This document shows positions 43,328 through 51,010 of a stretch of DNA of 64,000 nucleotides, piece after piece; within the stretch, counting starts at the first letter, position 1; the number at the start of each line of letters is the position of its first letter. The notes under the pieces were generated by a model. That model was not told the DNA's origin and made no database searches. It saw only the letters and a list, made by a program, of their open reading frames with translations. The DNA comes from JABWAJ01 sp038323375 (GTDB lineage Bacteria; Bacteroidota; Bacteroidia; Chitinophagales; Saprospiraceae). Both the position numbers and the translations under genes were made by a program. The DNA lies in assembly GCA_038323375.1 (NCBI GenBank), contig JBBQGV010000023.1, positions 1-64,000 of the forward strand, given 5' to 3'.

Positions 43328-43738
43328 TTATTCAGTCAAGTATGTTTGAGCTGTTATTACTGGTATTGTTGAACTTTTGAAATCCTTTAAATTTCTGGTA
43401 ATGATAATATCTGCTTCATTTTCTATTGCAGAATAGTATTGTAAACCGTCTTCAAAATCTGAAAAAGCTTTATCATTCAAAGAAAGTTCGATTATTTTAT
43501 CATTCAAATCAGCTACCGTCACCAAAACTTTGAATTTAGTCAGAATGTCCCTCGCCACGATTGAATTATTTAGCTTTGATAATAGGTAGTTTGTATTTGC
43601 AAAGGTTAAAGAGGATACAATCAGTTTAATCTTTTTCCTGTCAGCCAATGAAAATAATTTGGCTGCTTCCTCGTAAAAAGGTTCCCTTTTTCCAAGCAAG
43701 TCAATTACTATGTTCGTGTCAATAAATAGCTTCTTCAT
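43328..43738 (-). CDS. PIN-domain toxin (VapC-like)
   Basis: 136 residues. PIN acidic residues are D7 (LFIDTNIVIDLL), D97 (FSDFEDGLQYYSAIE), D110 (ENEADIIITRN) and D119 (NLKDF). Such toxins are Mg2+-dependent endoribonucleases, often cutting initiator tRNA or rRNA. The gene overlaps the antitoxin gene by 4 bp (ATGA). Base composition is much more AT-rich than the genes around it, a sign of transfer. Confidence 0.85.
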   Translation of the reverse strand: MKKLFIDTNIVIDLLGKREPFYEEAAKLFSLADRKKIKLIVSSLTFANTNYLLSKLNNSIVARDILTKFKVLVTVADLNDKIIELSLNDKAFSDFEDGLQYYSAIENEADIIITRNLKDFKSSTIPVITAQTYLTE

Positions 43739-43980
43739 CGGTATTTTTCAATAAGGTATTTTGTGTATTCATCCCGAAGGTCAAAATCCGATGGCAATTC
43801 AATCACTCCACTTATGCTCTTAACCAATGGAGTTATTTCTACATTTTTAGTCTTGTTATCAACTATTGCTTTAAGATAGGCTTCTATCAATTTGGATAAA
43901 CTGATTTTGTTTTTCTCAGCATACAATTTAGCATGCTCTATGACGGCTTCATCCAAACTAAGGGTTAATTTCTTATCCAT
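43735..43980 (-). CDS. antitoxin of the PIN toxin (DUF6364-like)
   Basis: 81 residues from MDKKLTLSLDEAVIEHAKLY. The long reading upstream crosses repeat copy B and is not real. The N-terminal LTLSLDEAVIEHAK...SLSKLIEAYL is a ribbon-helix-helix DNA-binding unit of the DUF6364 type. The C-terminal part (SGVIELPSDFDLRDEYTKYL) should wrap the toxin. It is first in the operon, which allows antitoxin excess and autorepression. Confidence 0.8.
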   Translation of the reverse strand: MDKKLTLSLDEAVIEHAKLYAEKNKISLSKLIEAYLKAIVDNKTKNVEITPLVKSISGVIELPSDFDLRDEYTKYLIEKYR

Positions 43981-43985
43981 GACAT

Positions 43986-44017
43986 TTTTTACGTGCAAAA
44001 GTGATTTATTTTTACGT
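43986..44017 (-). promoter_or_regulatory. paired TTTTTACGT boxes, candidate antitoxin operator
   Basis: TTTTTACGT occurs at 43986-43994 and again at 44009-44017, 23 bp apart (two helical turns), 6-37 bp upstream of the antitoxin start. Ribbon-helix-helix antitoxins usually bind short repeated boxes here. Confidence 0.4.
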
Positions 44018-44087
44018 AACAAGCAAGGCTTGGCGCTTTTTCTTTTTTCTCTTTGTGGCCAACTATGGTTAAACCCACCTCCCCCGC

Positions 44088-44388
44088 TCGCAACCAACCT
44101 TCCCGCAGCGTCAGCATCTTGGGCTCGTTCCGGCCAGAGGTCGGAACGGATCAAAGCTGCGGGCTCCAGCCCGGCTACAAAAAACAGGATATCAAATCCC
44201 GGCTGTCGGTACAAAACCAATATCGTTCCAAATATCATCGAGCAGCAAGACATCAATGGCTTTCCGTTTGGCGCCACTCCCTTATCACGCCGCTCATCCC
44301 GACCACGGTCGCGACGGAAGACAAGCCGCGACGGATTGCAAATCTAAAGGCGAGCGGGGCCGGGTTTGGGAACACTTTATGCGAGCGG
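44088..44388. repeat. bracketing direct repeat, copy B
   Basis: Same orientation as copy A. Block 1 (44088-44250) and block 2 (44286-44388) carry the same strings as listed for copy A. The two copies enclose the toxin-antitoxin genes almost exactly. Confidence 0.75.
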
Positions 44389-44700
44389 TATAACATGCAC
44401 AAGTACAAAACTATAACGACTCATGGCATAACGAAAGCCCGTTCTCCAATTAAGCGGTGTTAATGTAAAGATTGAGATGTTTTTTTACAATAATATTGCC
44501 CTTTTAATGTTTTTATAGTCGTTACTTTTAAAGTAGGTGATCATCTTATTTGTTAACTACGCTAAACAGTAAAAAAACACGGAAAGGGATGTTGGTTGGC
44601 GCTTAGCGTCAATGCATGCGAAGGCACAAGGGACATTGGGATCACTCCCGATCTTCTTTGCAATCCCGGGAAGGGAGGCCGCTAAATCCCTTTTAATAGG

Positions 44701-44937
44701 ATGTCTAAAGACATTTTATTAGAGGTAAAACAACTTATTGCCAGGGGTGATCAATCTAAAGCTGTATCAATCTTGCCAGTTGTAGACAAGCAGAATCCGG
44801 ATATTAAAACTGCTTTAACCGGGCTGATTAACCGCTTAGAAACGCTTCGGAAACGAGGCGACATAAGTAAAGTTGGCTACTTTGATGTTTATCATAAAAT
44901 AAACGTACGCCTACTTGAATATGCAAAATCACTTTAG
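44701..44937 (+). CDS. orphan Effector-Associated-Domain-like protein
   Basis: 78 residues from an ATG. The pattern VKQLIARGDQSKAVSIL at the N-terminus, followed by LINRLETLRKRGDISKVGYF and KINVRLLEYAKSL, fits the short alpha-helical Effector-Associated Domain 11 of Bacteroidota (helix, then R/L-x-R-G-x-I-S, then N-x-I-x-x-x-L-L). In other genomes these domains recruit NACHT/caspase/TIR effectors in conflict systems. Here no effector gene follows, so this is either a stand-alone adaptor or a leftover. The family is assigned from memory of the motif only. Confidence 0.6.
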   Translation: MSKDILLEVKQLIARGDQSKAVSILPVVDKQNPDIKTALTGLINRLETLRKRGDISKVGYFDVYHKINVRLLEYAKSL

Positions 44938-44989
44938 TACGCTTCTCGCGTGCTGCAAAAAGTCTTGACCTCCTCGCTTGATTGCGAAG

Positions 44990-45025
44990 CGATGGTTCGG
45001 TGCCGCCGCCGGCACCGAACCATCG
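44990..45025. repeat. perfect 16-bp-stem hairpin
   Basis: CGATGGTTCGGTGCCG (44990-45005) / CGGCACCGAACCATCG (45010-45025) with a CCGC loop. Outside it TTGCG...CGCAA can add further pairs. No T-run follows, so a plain terminator is unlikely. Confidence 0.7.
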
Positions 45026-45060
45026 GCCGCAAACGACCTGACGGTCGCAAACGCCCAACG

Positions 45061-45100
45061 AAAAGCCGCCTCTTGGCCAAGGGGCGGCTTTTGCGTTTTT
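45061..45100. terminator. intrinsic terminator
   Basis: AAAAGCCGCC (45061-45070) / GGCGGCTTTT (45083-45092) with a self-pairing CTTGGCCAAG loop, then GCGTTTTT. It ends transcription coming from the EAD-like gene before the GH113-like gene. Confidence 0.85.
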
Positions 45101-45163
45101 AAGCTCATCAATTGAATTATATTCTTAATTTTATAGACACAATCACAAATAGCACCATTCTTT

Positions 45164-47443
45164 ATGCGCTTTCCCCGACTCTTCATCCTCCTCTTCGCCG
45201 TTTCCCTTTCCGCCCTTTGCGCCTGCCAAAACGACCCTTTGGCCGGCGAAGGCCCCCTGCCCTCCCGGCGCGACCTGATGCGGGCGATGCGCCAATCGGG
45301 TGCCATGCTGGTGGTGTACGGCGAAGCGCAGGGCAACCTGTACCAAGCGCTGGCGGATTCCATGCGCGCGCACCCCGAGTGGCGTGGACTGAAATTAGAA
45401 GCCAAAAGCGACGCGGCAGTGACCGAAGAAGAACTGACGCAAAAACCGCTGCTGTTGCTCGGCACAGCAATTTCCAATAGAATTATCCGGCGCTTGGCCG
45501 CACAATTGCCGGTGCAATTAGAAGATCGCCGCTTTCAATTCGACGGCAATTGGTACGAAGCCGCAAAAGATATGTTCAAACTCTTCACCTACCCCAACCC
45601 GCTGAACGTCAAGCTGCCAATTTTTTTATTCACTGGCAACGACGACGCGGAAATTGCAGCCTTGCTGAAGCAAAAATACGCCGGCAACTGGCCCGAAATG
45701 TTGCGTTCCGGCTGGGGCTACGAAGTTTATGCCAATAGCGAACTCCGCATCGCGGGCAACCTCGCCGATTCTACCTGGCGATTCGACAAAGCCATCCATT
45801 TCAATTTTACGAACGGAAAATCTACCCTTTTTCAAACCGGGCGTTTCAAATTCACAGGCCAGGCAGACTTGTTGCCGAAAGCCCGGCTCGACGCGATGGC
45901 GGCTCATTGCGAAGCCACGTTCAGCAGTATTTGCGGGTTCCTGAATAAGCCCTGTCCACCGCTCGAAATCGCTTACCGGTTGTTTGGTTCCGTGGAAGAC
46001 AAAGGCTTGCAAAACAGCTTGATGCGCATCGCCGAGGTCAATTTCAACAAGCAGGAAGTGGCGGTGGTGGTGAACGAAACCTTCCGCGGCGACCAGTTGC
46101 AGATGGAAAATGAACTGCTGTTGCGCAGCCTGCTTGGCGCCCCGAAAACGGAAGCACTGGAAAAAGGGCTGGCCATCCGATTCAGTTCTAATTGGTACGA
46201 AAAAGGCTGGGATCACTGGGCGCAGCGCCTCTACTGCTCCGGCAACCTTCCCCCCATGGCTGATTTGATAGACAATGAGCTGTTTAACAATGAATCCGAC
46301 TTAGTGATGGGTTGCACGGCGGCCGCTTTTGCCGATTTCCTGATCGCCCATTGGGGTAAGGACGATTTTTTACTGCGCTACGCTTCCTGGCAAGCGGGCG
46401 CTGCCGAAAGGAAGGATTTAGAAGCGGCCTGGGAAAAATACTTAGCTCAGCGCTACGCCGATTGCGGCAAATTCACGGTCAAACCCGAAAAACTGCCGTA
46501 TCTGAAAGGCTACAACTTCTCGCACGAAGGCTATCGGGTTTACAATGGCTACGGCTCCAAATTAGCGCAGCAATCCATCCAAAAACTGAACGGTATCGGC
46601 GGCAATGCCATCGCCATCGTGCCGTATTCTTATATGGAAAGTCACACGAAACCAAGCTTCCTGCCCATCGCCGACGGCGGCGGCGACGAAAACGACGAAT
46701 CAGTCGTGTACGCTCACGCAGCAGCACAGAAGTTGGGTATGAAAACTGTATTGAAACCGCAAATCTGGCTGAGCCGCAGTTGGACCGGCTACATTGAAAT
46801 GAGTTCCGAGGCCGACTGGCAGGCGTTTTTCGGGTATTATTACCGATGGATCCGGCACTACGCCCTGCTGGCCGAAATTTACGATTTCGACGCCCTGAGC
46901 GTGGCCGTGGAAATGGTGAAAACGACGCGCCAGCGCCCTGACGACTGGCGGCGAATGATTGCTAAAATCAGAAAATTGTACAGCGGGCAACTGACTTACA
47001 GCGCCAATTGGGGCGAAGATTTTGAGCAGTTGGCCTTCGGCGACCAGCTCGATTTCATCGGACTGAATTGCTACTATCCGCTCAGCCCGGGCGACAACCC
47101 TACCCGACAGGAATTGGAACAGCGATTTGAACAGGTCATGGAGAAAGCCGAAGCCGTGAGCCGCAAATTCAATAAACCCATTGTTTTTACTGAAATTGGT
47201 TTTCGCAGTGTACAAGCGCCCTGGAAAAATCCGCACGAAGAAGAAAATGGCCGCCCGCAAAATATGGAACACCAGAAACTGTGCTACGAAGTAGTGGGCG
47301 CGGGCCTGAAAGGCAAAAACTGGTGCCACGGCGTGCTGTGGTGGAAATGGCCCAGCTACTTGGATTTTCGTGGAGACAGCTTCACGCCAACGGGAAAACT
47401 GGCGGAAGTGGCAGTAGGGGCGTGGTTTAAGGTTGTGGAGTAG
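45164..47443 (+). CDS. lipoprotein with degenerate peptidase-like region and GH113-like barrel
   Basis: 759 residues. The signal MRFPRLFILLFAVSLSALCA has a possible lipobox LCA-C. Residues ~225-430 resemble the peptidase-MA-like shape found in secreted gluzincins (MENELLLRSLLG where an HExxH helix would stand, LEKGLAIRF, VMGCTAAAFADFLIAHWG), but the zinc residues are missing. Residues ~445-759 look like a glycoside hydrolase 113-type TIM barrel: GIGGNAIAIVPYSYME, KPQIWLSRSWTGYIEMSSEA, candidate acid/base E583 (LSVAVEMVKT), DFIGLNCYYPLS and candidate nucleophile E677 (PIVFTEIGFRS). The known GH113 activity is beta-mannanase. It probably sits on the cell surface or in the periplasm. Confidence 0.65.
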   Translation: MRFPRLFILLFAVSLSALCACQNDPLAGEGPLPSRRDLMRAMRQSGAMLVVYGEAQGNLYQALADSMRAHPEWRGLKLEAKSDAAVTEEELTQKPLLLLGTAISNRIIRRLAAQLPVQLEDRRFQFDGNWYEAAKDMFKLFTYPNPLNVKLPIFLFTGNDDAEIAALLKQKYAGNWPEMLRSGWGYEVYANSELRIAGNLADSTWRFDKAIHFNFTNGKSTLFQTGRFKFTGQADLLPKARLDAMAAHCEATFSSICGFLNKPCPPLEIAYRLFGSVEDKGLQNSLMRIAEVNFNKQEVAVVVNETFRGDQLQMENELLLRSLLGAPKTEALEKGLAIRFSSNWYEKGWDHWAQRLYCSGNLPPMADLIDNELFNNESDLVMGCTAAAFADFLIAHWGKDDFLLRYASWQAGAAERKDLEAAWEKYLAQRYADCGKFTVKPEKLPYLKGYNFSHEGYRVYNGYGSKLAQQSIQKLNGIGGNAIAIVPYSYMESHTKPSFLPIADGGGDENDESVVYAHAAAQKLGMKTVLKPQIWLSRSWTGYIEMSSEADWQAFFGYYYRWIRHYALLAEIYDFDALSVAVEMVKTTRQRPDDWRRMIAKIRKLYSGQLTYSANWGEDFEQLAFGDQLDFIGLNCYYPLSPGDNPTRQELEQRFEQVMEKAEAVSRKFNKPIVFTEIGFRSVQAPWKNPHEEENGRPQNMEHQKLCYEVVGAGLKGKNWCHGVLWWKWPSYLDFRGDSFTPTGKLAEVAVGAWFKVVE

Positions 47444-47445
47444 AG

Positions 47446-47544
47446 GGATTAAAGTAGAAGGTAGAAAGTAAGGGACGTAATTGCATGATATTGGTTCCTA
47501 CGCTCTTCCTTCTACCCTCTTCTTTCTACCCTCTACTTCAATCC
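47446..47544. terminator. long imperfect inverted repeat between convergent genes
   Basis: GGATTAAAGTAGAAGGTAGA.. (47446-47468) pairs with ..TCTACCCTCTACTTCAATCC (47522-47544), 21 of 23 positions. It lies between the GH113-like gene and argH and overlaps the argH stop. It may serve as a bidirectional terminator. Confidence 0.45.
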
Positions 47545-48861
47545 AATTACCGCTTCTTCCCACCGCTCAAACCGAAAACTCCCCAGCGTTCGTTCCATCA
47601 TGCTGCGGATGGCCTCGGTTTGCAGGTTACCGATGCTGCCCTCGTGGGTATGTTTGAAGGTGGTGGTGTAGGTAAACTCGCCTTTTTCGATGGCCTGCCC
47701 GATTTGTTTGTACGCATCGCGGAAAGGCACACCGGCCAGCACGAGTTTGTTCACTTCTTCCACGCTAAACAGGAATTTGTAGCGCTCCGCTTCCAGAATA
47801 TTGGGCTTCACTTCGATATTGGACAACAACAGGCACATCATGGAGAGGCAGCTTTTCAAGTGCTGAATGGCTGGAAAAAGCTGTTCTTTCAGCAGTTGCA
47901 GGTCGCGGTGGTACCCCGAAGGCAGGTTGGCAGTCAGCATGGCAATATCGCCGGGCAGTGTGATGATTTGGTTGCAACGCGCGCGGATGATTTCAAACAC
48001 GTCGGGGTTTTTTTTGTGCGGCATGATGCTGGAGCCGGTGGTGAGTTCGTCGGGAAAGTGGATGAATCCGAAGTTCTGGTTCATAAATAAGCAGGCATCC
48101 ATCGCTTGTTTGGCCAATGTGGCGGCGATGTTCGACAGCGCGGCGGCTACGATGCGCTCGGTTTTACCGCGCCCCATTTGCGCGTATACCACATTGTAGT
48201 TCAGGTCGTCGAAGCCCAGTAATTCAGTGGTCATCCGGCGATTGAGCGGAAAAGAAGAGCCGTAGCCCGCAGCAGAACCCAGCGGATTTTTGTTGACGAC
48301 CCGGTGGGCAGCCTCCAGCGTAATCAAATCATCCACAAGACTTTCCGCGTAGGCACCAAACCACAATCCAAACGAAGAAGGCATGGCCAATTGCAGGTGG
48401 GTATAGCCCGGCAACAGGTCTTCCCGGTAGCGCTCGCTTTGTTGCAACAGCAGATCAAACAGCGCCTTAACGGCAAATGTAACTTCCCGGATTTCGTGGC
48501 GCAGGTAGAGCTTGACGTCCACCAGCACCTGGTCGTTGCGCGAGCGGCCGCTGTGGATTTTTTTGCCTGTGTCGCCTAATTTGCGCGTCAGTTCCAGTTC
48601 CACCTGCGAGTGGATGTCCTCCACCCCCGCTTCCATCCGGAAATCCCCGGATTCGATGCGGCGGTAAATGGCCCGCAATTCCACCGACAAAATCCGAAGT
48701 TCCTCCGCCGTCAGCAAACCAATGGATTCCAGCATGCGGACATGCGCCAGCGATCCCAATACGTCAAAAGGCGCTAAGTGCATGTCCAATACCGGGTCTT
48801 GTCCGACGGTGAATTGCTCCACTTCCGCGAGGGTTGTTTTGTCTTTTTGCCAAAGTTTCAT
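47533..48861 (-). CDS. argH: argininosuccinate lyase
   Basis: 442 residues. Fumarase/aspartase superfamily motifs are HSRGRNDQVLVDVKLYLRHE (reads HSGRSRNDQ), GYTHLQLAMPSSFGLWF and the signature GSSIMPHKKNPDVFEIIRAR with the catalytic Ser loop. It splits argininosuccinate to arginine and fumarate. It is the last gene of the arginine operon, 9 bp after the deacetylase gene. Confidence 0.96.
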   Translation of the reverse strand: MKLWQKDKTTLAEVEQFTVGQDPVLDMHLAPFDVLGSLAHVRMLESIGLLTAEELRILSVELRAIYRRIESGDFRMEAGVEDIHSQVELELTRKLGDTGKKIHSGRSRNDQVLVDVKLYLRHEIREVTFAVKALFDLLLQQSERYREDLLPGYTHLQLAMPSSFGLWFGAYAESLVDDLITLEAAHRVVNKNPLGSAAGYGSSFPLNRRMTTELLGFDDLNYNVVYAQMGRGKTERIVAAALSNIAATLAKQAMDACLFMNQNFGFIHFPDELTTGSSIMPHKKNPDVFEIIRARCNQIITLPGDIAMLTANLPSGYHRDLQLLKEQLFPAIQHLKSCLSMMCLLLSNIEVKPNILEAERYKFLFSVEEVNKLVLAGVPFRDAYKQIGQAIEKGEFTYTTTFKHTHEGSIGNLQTEAIRSMMERTLGSFRFERWEEAVIGLK

Positions 48862-48870
48862 AGCAATAGT

Positions 48871-49977
48871 TTAAAGAAGATAATCTAAAAAAAACTGCCC
48901 CAACAACCCCACATACCCCTCCACCCCCTGCCGAACCTCTTCCAAAAAAATAAACTCATCCGCCGAGTGCGAGCGCGCTGAATCGCCAGGGCCAATTTTA
49001 ACCGAAGGAACCGGAATCAAGGCTTGGTCGGAAGTAGTGGGCGAACCGTACAAGCCAATCCCCAACTGCCGGGCGGCCTCCACCAGCGGATGATCCGCAG
49101 CAATTCCAGACGGACGGATCCGCATAGAGCGGGGCTGCACCTCGCAACGCACGTGCTGCCGGACGATGGCTAAGGTTTCCTCTAATGTGTAGGCATCCGT
49201 CACGCGAACATCCACCGTGAAGCGGCATTCGGCGGGCACGACATTGTGTTGGCTGCCCGCCCCGATGATGGTGACGCTCATTTTTACAGCGCCCAGCGCG
49301 TCGGATTGTTTTGGAAACGCATAAGCCCGAAACCATTCAATGTCAGGCAGCGCGGCGTAGATGGCATTCACGCCTTCCTCACGCGCGGCATGCCCAGCCT
49401 GGCCTTTGGCGGTGCAATCGAGCACCATCAGGCCTTTTTCAGCGGTTGCCATCTGGCAAAGCGTGGGTTCGCCTACAATGGCAAATTCGATGGGCGGCAG
49501 GAGCGGCCAGATGCTTTCAATGCCGCCGCTGCCGGAAATTTCTTCTTCGGCGGTAGCCGCGAAGACCAGGTTGTAGGGCAGGTCAGGGTTGTCGTAAAAA
49601 TGCAGAAACGCTGCAATCAAAGCCACCAAAGACCCGCCGGCGTCGTTGCTTCCCAGGCCGTAGAGTTTGTCTTCTACAATTTCGGGTTGGAATGGATCGC
49701 GGGTGTAAGCGGCATTGGGGCGCACCGTATCGTGGTGGGAATTGAGTAGGATGCTGGGTTTATCCGGGTCAAAATATTGATTCGTGACCCAGACGTTGTT
49801 GCCGCTGCGCTGCGTGGGGAGCTGCCGCCGCTCGAAAAAATATTCGATCAGCGTAGCCGTTCCGCTTTCTTCCCGACTGAACGACCGCGTGGCAATGAGC
49901 TGCTGCAACAGCGCCAACGCATCGTGGCAGAGGTCGTCAAAGCGCTGTTTTTGCGATGGATTAAAGTCGGAAGCCAT
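48871..49977 (-). CDS. argE: M20 N-acyl-ornithine deacylase (ArgE role)
   Basis: 368 residues. M20 dizinc residues are in LLNSHHDTVRP (His, Asp), LGSNDAGGSLVALI (bridging Asp), ATAEEEISGSGG (catalytic Glu and ligand Glu), IVGEPT and SHSADEFI. A lid domain is inserted between ~165 and ~270. It frees ornithine from its N-acyl form. In Bacteroidota the acyl group may be acetyl or succinyl, so the substrate is open. It is separated from argB by 236 bp, the only large gap in the operon. Confidence 0.88.
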   Translation of the reverse strand: MASDFNPSQKQRFDDLCHDALALLQQLIATRSFSREESGTATLIEYFFERRQLPTQRSGNNVWVTNQYFDPDKPSILLNSHHDTVRPNAAYTRDPFQPEIVEDKLYGLGSNDAGGSLVALIAAFLHFYDNPDLPYNLVFAATAEEEISGSGGIESIWPLLPPIEFAIVGEPTLCQMATAEKGLMVLDCTAKGQAGHAAREEGVNAIYAALPDIEWFRAYAFPKQSDALGAVKMSVTIIGAGSQHNVVPAECRFTVDVRVTDAYTLEETLAIVRQHVRCEVQPRSMRIRPSGIAADHPLVEAARQLGIGLYGSPTTSDQALIPVPSVKIGPGDSARSHSADEFIFLEEVRQGVEGYVGLLGQFFLDYLL

Positions 49978-50213
49978 GATGTTTGCTTTTAAGATTGGGG
50001 GGGCACCTTATTAAACAACCCCTAAACTTATATAAGTCATGCGAATCAGAGGCTATTTTGAAATTTTTGAAACACAGAAGACGCAGAAGCGGCTGAGGAC
50101 TCCAATATGGCGCGGAGTCTCGCGGAGTAAAGGGAGTCTCGCGGAGTTAAGCCTCTGTGAGACTTCCTTTACTCCGTGGAACTCCGTGTCAACCGGTTAT
50201 GAGAATAAAAACA
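49978..50213. repeat. argB-argE spacer with short repeats
   Basis: The spacer contains GAGTCTCGCGGAGT twice (50115-50145) and mirrored CTTTACTCCGTGGAACTCCG, so it can fold on itself. A run of seven G (49997-50003) lies 20 bp before the argE start. No gene is seen. In related operons argF sits in this neighbourhood. Confidence 0.5.
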
Positions 50214-50999
50214 TCACCGAATTATCAGCGTCCCAGCCGTTTCCTCGCTCGTATTTTTAATCAAATCGGCAGCATCCCCAATCAGGACTTCCTGCACGCC
50301 GGCTCGGATGGCGTCGAACGCATTTTCAAGTTTGGGCAAAATGCCGTCGGCGAAAACTCCTTGCTTCAGCAGCTTTTCGTATTCACCACGAGGCAGGTGC
50401 CTAATCACAGAATCCGAATCATTCACATCTAATAAAGCACCTTTTTTTTCAAAACAAAAAATCAACCGAACCTCGAACAGGCGGCTCAGGGCAATGGCCA
50501 GCACAGAAGCGATGGTGTCGGCGTTGGTATTGAGCAGGCTGCCGGAGTCGTGGGTCAAAGGCGCAAAAACCGGCGTAGCGCCCCCCACCAGCAATTGCTG
50601 CAACCAGGCCACGTTCACAGATGCTGCCTGCACATCGCCGACAAAACCGTAGTCTATGGTTTTCACCGGGCGTTTGTGCGCGGGGAGGACATTGCCATCG
50701 GCGCCCGTGAGGCCAACCGCGTTGCAACCCGCCGCCTGCAGTTTGGCCACGAGTTGCTTGTTGATCAACCCGCCGTAAACCATCGTCACCACATCGAGCG
50801 TGGGTGCATCGGTAATCCGTCGGCCATCCACATAGCGCGATTCAATGCCCAGCGCTTCACCGATTTTCGAAGCAATTTTGCCGCCGCCGTGTACCAGGAT
50901 TTTTGGGGCATCAATGGCTGCAAACGCCTTCAGAAACGCTTCCAGTGCAGCAGGGTGATCCAATACACTGCCTCCGATTTTGACGATAAAGCACTTCAT
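50214..50999 (-). CDS. argB: N-acetylglutamate kinase
   Basis: 261 residues. Amino-acid kinase motifs are FIVKIGGSVLDHPAAL, KILVHGGGKIASKIGEALGI and LNTNADTIASVLAIAL. It phosphorylates N-acyl-glutamate, the second step. The N-terminal arginine-sensing helix of feedback-inhibited kinases is absent, since the protein starts directly at the kinase fold; that suggests it is not strongly inhibited by arginine. It is 11 bp downstream of argD. Confidence 0.93.
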   Translation of the reverse strand: MKCFIVKIGGSVLDHPAALEAFLKAFAAIDAPKILVHGGGKIASKIGEALGIESRYVDGRRITDAPTLDVVTMVYGGLINKQLVAKLQAAGCNAVGLTGADGNVLPAHKRPVKTIDYGFVGDVQAASVNVAWLQQLLVGGATPVFAPLTHDSGSLLNTNADTIASVLAIALSRLFEVRLIFCFEKKGALLDVNDSDSVIRHLPRGEYEKLLKQGVFADGILPKLENAFDAIRAGVQEVLIGDAADLIKNTSEETAGTLIIR

Positions 51000-51010
51000 A
51001 AGTATGTTTT

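Larger units (their letters stand above)
43981..44700. other. gene-free stretch with repeat copy B
   Basis: It holds the operator-like boxes and repeat copy B. From 44390 to 44700 the DNA is A/T-rich, with a GGCGCTTAGCGTC hairpin near 44600 and no recognisable gene. Confidence 0.55.

Noticed and set aside
44088..44277. N-terminal extension of the antitoxin ORF to 180 residues
   Set aside because: The extension is translated repeat copy B, also present in non-coding copy A; the family N-terminus is MDKKLTLSL.
49997..50003. seven-G tract as a phase-variation switch
   Set aside because: It lies outside coding sequence upstream of a housekeeping argE, and seven bases alone are not enough.
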